The notes under the pieces were generated by a model. The model ran no database searches and had not been told where the DNA came from. It was given only the letters and a program-made list of their open reading frames with translations. From the NCBI GenBank assembly GCA_913777615.1, contig CAJYTK010000005.1, positions 62,001 to 126,000 of the forward strand: DNA of 64,000 nt. The letters run 5' to 3'. The DNA is from an uncultured Agrobacterium sp. (lineage in GTDB: Bacteria > Pseudomonadota > Alphaproteobacteria > Rhizobiales > Rhizobiaceae). A program made the translations under genes and the position numbers. Positions 46,307 to 54,618 of this stretch are shown piece after piece; position 1 is the first letter of the stretch, and every line of letters starts with the position of its first letter.

Positions 46307-47182
46307 TTACTGGCGGAACAGGGTCATCAGGTTCTGCGAGCTGGAATTGGCGATCGACAGAGACTGGATTGCCAACTGTTGCTGTGTCTGGATGGCGGAG
46401 AGTTTTGCGGACTCTTCTTCCATATCAGCATCGACGAGGCGGCTAACGCCCGCCTCGATCGCATCCGACAGCTTGGCGGAATACTTGTCCTGGAGATCGA
46501 CGCGGATCTGCAGAGCGCCGAGTGCGGCGGCAGAGTCGGTCATTCTGCTGATCGCGGTTTCGACCGTGTCCATGAAGGTGTCGATCTGACCCTGCGTGGT
46601 GATGCTGGTCAACTGAATGGTCATGACGGCGCTGAGAATGCCGCCGCTGCCGACATTGTTGGCGATCGTTGCGAACAGGGCATAGGTTTCGACGTTGAAT
46701 GTCGCCGTCGTCACCTTGACCGTTCCGTCAGCTTCGCGAATGAAGCCGTCGACGACGCTGGCCTCCGTATTGGTCGATACCATCCAGTTTTCGCCGGAGA
46801 AGGAGGCACCTTGTGCGATGGCCGAAAGCTGCTCCTGAAGCTTGCCGATTTCGAGCTGGATCTGACCTTTGTCCGTCGACTTTTCACTGGCTGTTACCAG
46901 CTTTGCCTTGATTTCGTTGACCGCGCTAATGGCGCTTTCCATGGCCGCATAAGCCGTATCAACCTTCGCTGCGCCCACGCCAAGTGCGTCGGAGGCGGCG
47001 TTCAGGGCCTTATTGTCGGAATTCATCGTGGTTGAGATCGACCAATAGGCCACATTGTCCTTGGCCTGCGCGACCTTGTAACCTGAAGAAACACGGTCCT
47101 GCGTGTTGGACAGGGTGGTATTGATGTTGCGCAACGTCTCCAATGCGGACATAGCGGAGGTGTTGGTCAGAATGCTGGTCAT
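46307..47182 (-). CDS. flaC: Flagellin (FlaC-type)
   Basis: A 291-aa short flagellin: only D0/D1 plus a small insert, with no variable D2/D3. N-terminus MTSILTNTSAMSALETLRNI, NTTLSNTQDRVSSGYKVAQA; C-terminus EAGVSRLVDADMEEESAKLS, then QQLAIQSLSIANSSSQNLMT and LFRQ. The start at 47182 is chosen by homology to flaB; an upstream ATG at 47203 falls in the leader element. AAAGGGGC precedes the ATG by 8 bases. It has its own leader and terminator, so it is probably monocistronic. Confidence 0.93.
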   Translation of the reverse strand: MTSILTNTSAMSALETLRNINTTLSNTQDRVSSGYKVAQAKDNVAYWSISTTMNSDNKALNAASDALGVGAAKVDTAYAAMESAISAVNEIKAKLVTASEKSTDKGQIQLEIGKLQEQLSAIAQGASFSGENWMVSTNTEASVVDGFIREADGTVKVTTATFNVETYALFATIANNVGSGGILSAVMTIQLTSITTQGQIDTFMDTVETAISRMTDSAAALGALQIRVDLQDKYSAKLSDAIEAGVSRLVDADMEEESAKLSAIQTQQQLAIQSLSIANSSSQNLMTLFRQ

Positions 47183-47236
47183 CTTAAGTGGCCCCTTTGG
47201 CAATCTCTGGAAGAAGGGACATTCCGGTCAAGCCGG
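47183..47236 (-). promoter_or_regulatory. Conserved flagellin mRNA leader, flaC copy
   Basis: On the - strand: CCGG-N5-CCGG (47236-47224), then GTCCCT (complement of 47215-47220), 18 nt, then the Shine-Dalgarno AGGGGC (complement of 47191-47196). GUCCCU can pair with AGGGGC. The same order and spacing occur before flaB and flaA. Confidence 0.6.
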
Positions 47237-47440
47237 GAAACGCGTCGGATAGCTTCATGCCTACCGAACTGTGGGTTCGGTGCGCTGTTTCGATGAGCAC
47301 AGAAAACAGCTTTATGGTTAACAAACGTTTAAATGTAGGGAAGTTTTTACTTCAATGAACGCTACGTTAATGTGGGAGATCGACGTTAACTATCCCTAAT
47401 TATCTGATAATAATGGATATTTTTGTTTTTGACCAAAACG

Positions 47441-47468
47441 AAAAAAGCCGCGCTGACGCGCGGCTTTT
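47441..47468 (-). terminator. Terminator downstream of flaB
   Basis: AAAAGCCGCGC (47443-47453) and GCGCGGCTTTT (47458-47468) form an 11-bp perfect stem with a TGAC loop. On the - strand it ends in a T-run. It lies 18 bp after the flaB stop. Confidence 0.88.
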
Positions 47469-47485
47469 CATTAAAACGGAAGCGA

Positions 47486-48358
47486 TTAGCCTCTGAACAG
47501 CGACATGATGTTCTGCGAGCTGGAGTTCGCAATCGAGAGCGACTGGATCGCCAACTGCTGCTGGGTCTGCAATGCCGACAGGCGCGCGGACTCTTCTTCC
47601 ATGTTCGCATCCACCAGGCGGCTGACGCCAGATTCGATGGCATCCGACAGCTTGCTGGAGAACTTGTCCTGCATGTCGATACGTGTCTTCAGCGCGCCGA
47701 GGGCTGCCGCACCATTGGTCATCTTGCCAAGCGCCGTCTCGACGGTGTCGAGGAAGGTGTCGATCTTGCCTTGCGTGGTTACGCTGGTGAGTTCGATGGT
47801 CATGACAGCGCCAAGGATACCGCCACTGCCAACGCCGCCGTCGATGGTGGAGAACATGGCGTAGCTGCCAGCCTTGAAGCTTGCCGTATTGATCTTAACG
47901 GTACCGTCGCTTTCACGGATGAAGCCGTCGACAACTGTCGTGTTGGTGGTGTTCACCATCCAGTTTTCGCCGTTGAAGGATGCTGCCTGGCCGATTGCCG
48001 AGAGCTGTTCCTGAAGCTTTTTGACTTCAAGTTGGATCTGTTCCTTGTCGACCGAGGTTTCACTCGATGTGACGAGCTTCGCCTTGATTTCGTTGACGAC
48101 GTCAATAGCGCTGTCCATGGCGGCATATGCCGTATCGACTTTTGCAGCACCAACGCCCAGTGCGTCAGTCGCAGCGCCGAGGGCCTTGTTGTCGGACTTC
48201 ATGCTGGTGGAGATCGACCAGTAGGCAACGTTGTCCGACGCCTGCTCTACGCGCATGCCGGAGGAAACGCGATTCTGAGTGTCGGTCAGGTTGGAGTTGA
48301 TCGAGCGCAACGTCTGCAGTGCGGACATCGCGGATGAATTGGTCAGAATGCTCGTCAT
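47486..48358 (-). CDS. flaB: Flagellin (FlaB-type)
   Basis: A 290-aa flagellin. N-terminus MTSILTNSSAMSALQTLRSI, NSNLTDTQNRVSSGMRVEQA; C-terminus ESGVSRLVDANMEEESARLS, then QQLAIQSLSIANSSSQNIMS and LFRG. The stretch around SISTSMKSDNKALGAATDAL, GVGAAKVDTAYAAMDSAIDV is identical in the flaA product and nearly so in DNA, suggesting recent duplication or gene conversion. The start at 48358 is supported by GAGGGGC 7 bases upstream. It is an exported filament subunit with its own leader and terminator. Confidence 0.93.
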   Translation of the reverse strand: MTSILTNSSAMSALQTLRSINSNLTDTQNRVSSGMRVEQASDNVAYWSISTSMKSDNKALGAATDALGVGAAKVDTAYAAMDSAIDVVNEIKAKLVTSSETSVDKEQIQLEVKKLQEQLSAIGQAASFNGENWMVNTTNTTVVDGFIRESDGTVKINTASFKAGSYAMFSTIDGGVGSGGILGAVMTIELTSVTTQGKIDTFLDTVETALGKMTNGAAALGALKTRIDMQDKFSSKLSDAIESGVSRLVDANMEEESARLSALQTQQQLAIQSLSIANSSSQNIMSLFRG

Positions 48359-48411
48359 TAAAACTGCCCCTCTGGCAAGTATAAAAGAAAGGGACATTCC
48401 GGTTTTACCGG
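48359..48411 (-). promoter_or_regulatory. Conserved flagellin mRNA leader, flaB copy
   Basis: On the - strand: CCGG-N5-CCGG (48411-48399), GTCCCT (complement of 48390-48395), 18 nt, then AGGGGC (complement of 48366-48371), 7 nt, ATG. This matches the flaC copy exactly in order and spacing. Confidence 0.6.
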
Positions 48412-48576
48412 TAAACGACGTACAGCGTCATGCTCGCTGAGTGAACCTATTAACACTTCAGCCGTCGTTCTGATGAATTCATCTAACAACGTTAGGGTTA
48501 ACAACGGAATAATATATAATTAAAATAGGGTAAAAATAGAAATTAATCAGTTAATACGTTTTTAACTTGGGTTAAT

Positions 48577-48609
48577 AAAAAGAAAAGGCCAAGTCTTGCG
48601 ACCTGGCCT
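48577..48609 (-). terminator. Rho-independent terminator downstream of flaA
   Basis: On the - strand: AGGCCAGGTC-GCAA-GACTTGGCCT, a 10-bp stem with one G-T pair and a GCAA tetraloop, then TTTTCTTTTT. It starts 26 bp after the flaA stop. Confidence 0.9.
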
Positions 48610-48635
48610 CTTTAATATTCTCTTTACGGCTGAGC

Positions 48636-49505
48636 TTAACGGAAGAGCGAGAGAATGCTCTGCGAGCTGGAATTGGCAATCGACAGCGACTGGACCGCGA
48701 GCTGCTGCTGGGTCTGCAGTGCAGACAGACGAGCAGACTCTTCTTCCATGTTTGCGTCTACCAGGCGGCTGATGCCAGCGTCCATGGCATCGCTGATCTT
48801 GCCCGCGAACTTTTGCTGCAGGTCGATGCGGGTGGACAATGCACCGAGAGCAGCAGCGCCCTTGGTCAGGCTCTTCAGAGCGGTTTCGACAGTCGTCAGG
48901 AAGCCGTCGATTTTGCCCTGCGTTGCAGCGCTGGTGAGTGCAATGGTCATCACGGCGCTCAAGATGCCGCCGCTGCCAACACCGCCGGCGATCGTCGAGA
49001 ACATGGCATAGCTTGCAGCCTCGAAGTTCGCCGTGTTGATCTTGACGGTGCCATCGTCCTTGCGGATGAAGCCGTCGACAACCGTCGTCTTGGTGGCCGT
49101 GACCATCCAGTTTTCGCCGTTGAAGGATGCTGCCTGGCCGATAGCCGAGAGCTGTTCCTGCAGCTTCTTGACTTCAAGGTTAACCTGATCCTTGTCGACA
49201 GAGCTTTCGCTCGCCGTAACCAGCTTCGCCTTGATTTCGTTGACGACGTCGATGGCGCTGTCCATCGCAGCGTAAGCCGTATCGACCTTTGCAGCACCGA
49301 CGCCCAGCGCGTCAGTCGCGGCGCCGAGCGCCTTGTTGTCCGACTTCATGCTGGTGGAGATCGACCAGTAGGCAACGTTGTCCTTGGCAGATCCGACCTT
49401 GAGGCCAGAGGAAACGGCGTTCTGGGTAGTGTTCAGTTTGCTGCTGACGTCACGCAGGGTCTGAAGTGCAGCTGTAGCGTTTGCATTGAAGTTGATGCTA
49501 GACAT
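48636..49505 (-). CDS. flaA: Flagellin (FlaA-type, probable principal subunit)
   Basis: A 289-aa flagellin. N-terminus MSSINFNANATAALQTLRDV, SSKLNTTQNAVSSGLKVGSA; C-terminus DAGISRLVDANMEEESARLS, then QQLAVQSLSIANSSSQSILS and LFR. In rhizobia with several flagellins, the FlaA type is the essential one and the others are secondary; that is carried over by analogy. It has its own leader and a strong terminator. The Asn/Ser/Thr-rich surface could be a substrate for the GT41 enzyme encoded just upstream. Confidence 0.93.
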   Translation of the reverse strand: MSSINFNANATAALQTLRDVSSKLNTTQNAVSSGLKVGSAKDNVAYWSISTSMKSDNKALGAATDALGVGAAKVDTAYAAMDSAIDVVNEIKAKLVTASESSVDKDQVNLEVKKLQEQLSAIGQAASFNGENWMVTATKTTVVDGFIRKDDGTVKINTANFEAASYAMFSTIAGGVGSGGILSAVMTIALTSAATQGKIDGFLTTVETALKSLTKGAAALGALSTRIDLQQKFAGKISDAMDAGISRLVDANMEEESARLSALQTQQQLAVQSLSIANSSSQSILSLFR

Positions 49506-49558
49506 GATTGCCCCTTTTTTACGAAATACATGAGAGGGACATGCCGGATTTCACCGGC
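49506..49558 (-). promoter_or_regulatory. Conserved flagellin mRNA leader, flaA copy
   Basis: On the - strand: GCCGG-N6-CCGGC (49558-49543), GTCCCT (complement of 49535-49540), 19 nt, then AGGGGC (complement of 49510-49515), 4 nt, ATG. The remaining non-coding 49559-49864 should hold the divergent promoters; nothing further is recognised there. Confidence 0.6.
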
Positions 49559-49864
49559 GTAAACGGTTCGGCATCATGCCACTCGGGTCCATTTTCTGAA
49601 GGACACCAAACCCGTCACGTGACGATGAAAATGGCCCCCAAGCATTTCGAACTTCTTAATTTGACCCGTTGAATGCCCAGTTCCGGGGGCTACAGTTAAC
49701 GTTGTGTGAACGGCTTGAAACGGATCTCGGGGCAGCACTCACGCTTTCCCGTTTCGAGCAAGGTTCATCCTGTAGGGTCGGTTGAATTTTCTATTCGCCG
49801 CAGATCGGTCAGCACCCCGGGTGGTGCCTTCCGAGATGTCGAGCAAGAGGACGCAACGGACCCA

Positions 49865-51787
49865 ATGTTAAACGAAATCAGCTATTCGGCCGCTTCCAAG
49901 CATTTCAAGACGGGACGCTACACAGAAGCGCTGACGACGTTGAACCGGCTGATGGACACGAACCGGGATGCCCGCACCTATGCATTGCTGGCGAAAACGC
50001 TGCTTCAGCTTGGACTGAAGGAACAGGCCGCCACGTCCTACGAACTTGCCTACCAGCAAAACGGTCTCGATGCCGAAACCTACCTGGTCGAGAGCATCAA
50101 GCTGTTTTACGAATGCGGCGAGAAAGACAAGGCTCTGGCCCTTTCCAACCGGCTCATTCACCGGTTCCACAAACATCTGGACGTGGCCTACATCGTAGGA
50201 TCGCTGCTGCTGGAGCGTGGCGAAAACCGCATTGCCCGGACGTTGAAGACGATCCTGATGAAGAGCGAGAATATCGAGCATATCAAGCTCGGCGCCCGCA
50301 TCGCGATCACCACTTGGGATCTTTTCGATCCAAGCGATATCGACACCGCCCGCGTTCTCCTGTCGAGATTGCCGCACAACAATCCCGTGCGCCTGATGTA
50401 TCTGGTGTTTAGCCGCGAACACAGCAGGTTCGACAATATCGAGAAACATCAGCCGATCATCGATGCGGCCGTGGCAGCAGGCGATACGTCTTTCGTTTCG
50501 CTCGACGGCACCTTCTTCAATCTACACTGGAGCGGAGACGAGTATATCAACCAGCTGGCGCGCTCCAACACGCCAGACTTCAGCCCCGATATGACCGCAA
50601 GGCGTCGGGCAATGCCACATGAGTGGGGCAAGAAGATCCGCGTCGGTTACCTATCGTCGGACTTCTTCGACAAGCACGCCACGATGAAGTTGATCCGCCG
50701 CGTTCTGGAACTGCATGACCGCGATCGTTTCGAAATCACGCTCTTTTGCCACTCCGACGAGGCATTGCTGAAGACAAACGAGGCCGACCGAAGCCTGTGG
50801 GGCGACGTCGTGACCATTCGCGATATGACGAACGAGGAAGCGCACGCAGAAATGCGCGCACGCAACATCGATATCATGGTCGACCTGAAGGGACATACGG
50901 CCGGCAACCGGACCTCTATCCTCAATATGGGCGCTGCACCCATTCAGGTGGCGTGGATCGGTTTTCCCGGGTCGGTCGTCAATATCGATCTGGATTACGC
51001 CATCGGCGACCATTATGTGCTGCCGGAAAGCTCCAAGCCCTTCTATCATGAAAAGTTCGTTCGCCTCCCGGAAACCTATCAACCGAATGATCCGCTCAAC
51101 CGTCCGTTGGCAAAGCAGGTCAGCCGTGCGGATGTCGGCCTACCGGAAGATGCCTTCGTCTTCGCCTCTTTCAACGCCAACCGCAAGATCACGCCACGCG
51201 TCATCGAACTGTGGTGCGATATCCTGAAGAAGACGCCGAACAGCGTGATCTGGGTGTTGCATAATAGCCAGGTGAGTGCGGTCAACATCATGAAGAAGTT
51301 CACCGAAAGCGGCATTTCTGCCAAGCGCGTGTTCCTCATGGGCAAGCTGGATTTCGAACTCCATCTCAACCGTATTACGGCAGCGGATCTCGGTCTCGAC
51401 ACCTTCCCGGTCAATGGCCACACGACGACGTCCGAACAGCTTTGGTCCGGCTTGCCTGTCCTGACAGTCAAGGGCACGAATTTCGCCTCGCGGGTCAGCG
51501 AAAGCCTGCTGAATGCCATCGGCACGCCCGAACTCATTGCCAGCGACGAAGAAGAGTATGTGAGACAGGCCGTATTCTACGCGCAGAACCCGGACAAGCT
51601 GAAGGAGGTGCGCGACCGTATCGCGGACAACCGTTTCGTCACGCCGCTCTTCGACGCTGAACGCTTCTGCCGTCATCTGGAGACCGCCTATGAAATGATG
51701 GTGGAACGGGCCAAGCAGGGCGACGAGCCGGATCATTTCGATGTGCCGGCACTGCCAAAACGCGAAACTCCCTTCCTCGATCGGTAA
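49865..51787 (+). CDS. GT41 (O-GlcNAc transferase-like) glycosyltransferase with TPR-like N-terminus
   Basis: A 640-aa protein. An N-terminal helical-repeat region (~1-250; SYSAASKHFKTGRYTEALTT, LAKTLLQLGLKEQAATSYEL) resembles TPRs. The catalytic domain follows the OGT order: RVGYLSSDFFDKHATMKLI near 259 with the His at the catalytic-base position, VDLKGHTAGNRTSILNMGAA and PIQVAWIGFPGS, FNANRKITP near 436, and FPVNGHTTTSEQLWSGLPVL near 515, then ASRVSESLL. Such enzymes attach sugars to Ser/Thr. It is divergent from the flagellin genes, like the flagellin glycosyltransferase FlmG of Caulobacter in concept. ATG 49865 is chosen over 49706, whose extra 53 residues are low quality. Confidence 0.82.
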   Translation: MLNEISYSAASKHFKTGRYTEALTTLNRLMDTNRDARTYALLAKTLLQLGLKEQAATSYELAYQQNGLDAETYLVESIKLFYECGEKDKALALSNRLIHRFHKHLDVAYIVGSLLLERGENRIARTLKTILMKSENIEHIKLGARIAITTWDLFDPSDIDTARVLLSRLPHNNPVRLMYLVFSREHSRFDNIEKHQPIIDAAVAAGDTSFVSLDGTFFNLHWSGDEYINQLARSNTPDFSPDMTARRRAMPHEWGKKIRVGYLSSDFFDKHATMKLIRRVLELHDRDRFEITLFCHSDEALLKTNEADRSLWGDVVTIRDMTNEEAHAEMRARNIDIMVDLKGHTAGNRTSILNMGAAPIQVAWIGFPGSVVNIDLDYAIGDHYVLPESSKPFYHEKFVRLPETYQPNDPLNRPLAKQVSRADVGLPEDAFVFASFNANRKITPRVIELWCDILKKTPNSVIWVLHNSQVSAVNIMKKFTESGISAKRVFLMGKLDFELHLNRITAADLGLDTFPVNGHTTTSEQLWSGLPVLTVKGTNFASRVSESLLNAIGTPELIASDEEEYVRQAVFYAQNPDKLKEVRDRIADNRFVTPLFDAERFCRHLETAYEMMVERAKQGDEPDHFDVPALPKRETPFLDR

Positions 51788-51826
51788 GAAGCATCCAGGA
51801 AGGCTCCCCCATGAGGAGCAAAGTTC

Positions 51827-51868
51827 AAAGCAGAAAGGCCGCTTCGGAAGAGGCGGCCTTTCTGCTTT
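51827..51868. terminator. Bidirectional terminator after the glycosyltransferase gene
   Basis: AAAGCAGAAAGGCCGC (51827-51842) and GCGGCCTTTCTGCTTT (51853-51868) form a perfect 16-bp stem with a 10-nt loop. It lies between the convergent glycosyltransferase gene (+) and the gene at 51932 (-). Confidence 0.88.
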
Positions 51869-51931
51869 ACGATCAATATCTTCATCGCCAGGCCACGCGG
51901 TCCACGCGTAGGGAGACGGTATTATAGCTCT

Positions 51932-52471
51932 CTATTCGGAGTAGAGTTCTCCGGCCGACGTCACGATCTTCCATCGTCCGCCATCTCTCGTCATCGAAAT
52001 CAGCCGGCTCTCATCAGGCAGGACAGACCCAATCTGGACGAGGAACATGCCGGACTTATCTTCGATCAGCGCGCGCCCGTTGGAGACATGCAACAGCTTG
52101 AACTGCACTCCGCCCGGGAAGGGTTGCGGATTCATGGGGTTGTCGGCATTCAGGTCGCTGGTCCCGTTAGCCGGAACCGTCGCCGTAATGACCGAGTCCA
52201 GTGCCGTGTCTGCGGCGTCCTTGCTTTCACTGCCTGCAAGGGTATCGTCGGCATGCGGCATGACTGCATCGCCACCGCCACCGCCGCGCTGCGGGACATT
52301 CATCAACGCTTCCCAGCCACGACCGCTCATGCCGAATTTTTCCGGATTGAGGAAGACGTACCACGGCAAGGCGGCAGCGGCCGCTGCGACGGCGATCAAT
52401 CCACCGGTGAGCATTCTGTCGAATTGGGTGGTTGACTGCGCCTCGGTGGTCTTGCGCTTTCTAAGTTTCAT
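51932..52471 (-). CDS. Membrane-anchored flagellar-locus protein with PilP/GspC-like domain
   Basis: A 179-aa protein with a basic start, one membrane helix (LTGGLIAVAAAAAALPWYVF, about 22-41) and a flexible Gly/Asp/Ala linker. The C-terminal ~55-residue beta domain is FKLLHVSNGRALIEDKSGMF, LVQIGSVLPDESRLISMTRD and GGRWKIVTSAGELYSE. That pattern recalls the small periplasmic HR/PilP domains of type II secretion and type IV pili. It starts 2 bp after fliI, so it is co-transcribed with flgF-fliI. Function is unknown; a basal-body or stator accessory role is a guess from position. Confidence 0.65.
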   Translation of the reverse strand: MKLRKRKTTEAQSTTQFDRMLTGGLIAVAAAAAALPWYVFLNPEKFGMSGRGWEALMNVPQRGGGGGDAVMPHADDTLAGSESKDAADTALDSVITATVPANGTSDLNADNPMNPQPFPGGVQFKLLHVSNGRALIEDKSGMFLVQIGSVLPDESRLISMTRDGGRWKIVTSAGELYSE

Positions 52472-52473
52472 GA

Positions 52474-53871
52474 TCAGGGTCCCCGACGCTGTGCGGCTGC
52501 CATCTGGCTGTTCACCGGCGCGTTTCTCAGCGCATTTGCCAATTCTGCATAGGCGTCGATCACCGTTGGATCGCCCGGCGATTGTTTGAGAACTTCATAG
52601 ACGAAGGGAACCTGCTTGACGGCCATATCAAGCTCCGCATCGACGCCCGGACGATACCCGCCGATCAGACGCAGGTCTTTGGTTTCCTCGTAATTGTGAA
52701 TGAGCGACTTCAGTCGCGAGACCAGCTTGTGCTGGTCGGGTGTCCAGGCCTTGTGGGACAGACGCGAAATGGAGGCCAACGGATTGATCGGGGGATAACG
52801 CCCCTCATCTGCCAGGGACCGATCGAGCACGATGTGACCGTCGAGAATGCCGCGGGTCGAATCCGCGATCGGATCGTTATGATTGTCGCCATCGACAAGG
52901 ATCGATATGATGGCCGTGACCGTACCGGTCCCCTCCTCGCCGGGCCCTGCCCGTTCCAGAAGCTTGGGAAGTTCGGTAAAGACGGATGCGGGGTAGCCGC
53001 GCGCAATCGGCGGCTCACCGGCGGCAATCGCAACTTCGCGAATGGCATGGGCAAAACGCGTGATGCTGTCGGCGATGAAGAGGACGTTTTCCCCCTTATG
53101 GCGGAAATGCTCGGCAATGGTCATGGCAACCAGAGGCGCCATCTTTCGCAGCATCGGGCTCTCGTCGCTGGTGGCGACGACGGCAATCGACTTCTTCATA
53201 TTGTCGCCGAGCGTGTCCTCGATGAATTCGCGGACTTCGCGACCACGTTCGCCGACGAGCGCAATGACCACCCTGTCGAAGGCATCTGCTCTGGCGAGCA
53301 TCGACAGAAGCGTCGATTTGCCAACACCCGAGCCCGCGAACACCCCGAGACGCTGACCCAGGCAAAGCGGCGTGAAGATATCGATCGCTTTCACGCCGGT
53401 ACGGAAACCGGAGACGACGCGGCTGCGGCTCATGGATGGCGGCGGCAATGTCATCACCGAGCGCTTTTTCGTGCCTTTCAAGAGCGGCCCGTTGCCGTCT
53501 ATCGGTTTGCACAGCGAATTGATGGTACGCCCGCACCAGCTATCATCGGGCTGGACACGAAACTCTCCATCACGCAGCACAACGTCGTTCACGCCGATCG
53601 GATCGCCGGGTTCAATGGGGCAGACATAGATGAGGTCCGGCTCAACACGCACCACCTCGCCGAGATGCAGACCGGTTGCGCTTTTATGGACGACGAACTC
53701 ACCGAGCCGCACACGTTCCGAAAGGCCACTGACCGTATAGTGGCCAGCCGCTATGGTGCGCACGCGCCCCCCGCGTGAGACGGGCACGCCCGACGCCAGT
53801 TGCGAGGCCGCGATATGCGCAAGCGCATCGAGTTTATGAAACGGCGAAGGCTGCGGCTGAATATCCATCAT
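52474..53871 (-). CDS. fliI: Flagellum-specific ATPase FliI
   Basis: A 465-aa export ATPase related to F1-beta. Walker A AGSGVGKST near residue 178-186, the GERGREVREFIED motif, Walker B ENVLFIADSITRFAHAIREV and the ARGYPASVFTELPKLLERAG block are all present. It unfolds and feeds substrates to FlhA/FlhB with FliH and FliJ. A second ATG at 53868 is possible. It starts 12 bp after flgF ends. fliH and fliJ are not its neighbours; candidates lie at 44045 and 20638. Confidence 0.97.
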   Translation of the reverse strand: MMDIQPQPSPFHKLDALAHIAASQLASGVPVSRGGRVRTIAAGHYTVSGLSERVRLGEFVVHKSATGLHLGEVVRVEPDLIYVCPIEPGDPIGVNDVVLRDGEFRVQPDDSWCGRTINSLCKPIDGNGPLLKGTKKRSVMTLPPPSMSRSRVVSGFRTGVKAIDIFTPLCLGQRLGVFAGSGVGKSTLLSMLARADAFDRVVIALVGERGREVREFIEDTLGDNMKKSIAVVATSDESPMLRKMAPLVAMTIAEHFRHKGENVLFIADSITRFAHAIREVAIAAGEPPIARGYPASVFTELPKLLERAGPGEEGTGTVTAIISILVDGDNHNDPIADSTRGILDGHIVLDRSLADEGRYPPINPLASISRLSHKAWTPDQHKLVSRLKSLIHNYEETKDLRLIGGYRPGVDAELDMAVKQVPFVYEVLKQSPGDPTVIDAYAELANALRNAPVNSQMAAAQRRGP

Positions 53872-53883
53872 GGTCTATGCCGG

Positions 53884-54618
53884 TTACTGACCGCCTCCAA
53901 GCGTGCGGATCGCCTGGGAGAAATTGTCCTCTGTCGACTTCATCATCGACGAAATGCCCTCGAATGCGCGGTTGACCTGGATCAGCTGCGTCATTTGTGA
54001 AATGCCGTTGATGTTGGATTGCTCGACATAGCCCTGGACAATGCCGACATCACCTTGATCCACCACCGGCTGCGGCGCCTGGGAAAAGATCACGCCACTA
54101 TTCTCATAGCGCATGAAACCCTTGCTCGGATCGGCGGTGAACAGCCCGATCTGTCCCATGGTCCGACCATCCTGAATGATACGTCCATCCGCACCGACGC
54201 TCGGTTCTCCCGCAGCGGGATTGAGCTGGATCGGCGCACCGCCGGAATCGAGAACCGGAAAGCCCTTGGTCGAAATCAATTGCCCGGTGGTCGACATCGA
54301 GAAGCGGCCATCTCGGGTGAGAACCTGTCCCGACGGCGTGTTGATGGCAAACCAGGCATCGCCCTTGACCGCAAAGTCGAAGGAGTTGCCTGTGCGCTCC
54401 AGCTCGCCGTTCTGCGTCGAAAGGTAGTCGTTGCCCTGTGTTACGAAGGCAATATTGGCACGCAGATCGTTCTTCGTCTGCGCCATGACCTGATTGAATT
54501 TCACCTCAGTGCCACGAAAGCCAACGGTATTCATATTGGCGATGTTGTCCGCGATGGTCGTCAGGCGGCGTTCCAAGGCGATCTGGGACGAGATACCCAC
54601 GTATAAACCAGATTGCAT
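53884..54618 (-). CDS. flgF: Flagellar proximal rod protein FlgF
   Basis: A 244-aa rod subunit. The start at 54618 gives MQSGLYVGISSQIALERRLT and TIADNIANMNTVGFRGTEVK, the normal FlgF opening, with AGGAG upstream; the open frame runs 86 codons further but is not family sequence. The C-terminus NGISQMTQLIQVNRAFEGIS is canonical. It is first in flgF-fliI-orf and divergent from motA. It lies 36 kb from the other rod genes flgB, flgC and flgG. Confidence 0.95.
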   Translation of the reverse strand: MQSGLYVGISSQIALERRLTTIADNIANMNTVGFRGTEVKFNQVMAQTKNDLRANIAFVTQGNDYLSTQNGELERTGNSFDFAVKGDAWFAINTPSGQVLTRDGRFSMSTTGQLISTKGFPVLDSGGAPIQLNPAAGEPSVGADGRIIQDGRTMGQIGLFTADPSKGFMRYENSGVIFSQAPQPVVDQGDVGIVQGYVEQSNINGISQMTQLIQVNRAFEGISSMMKSTEDNFSQAIRTLGGGQ

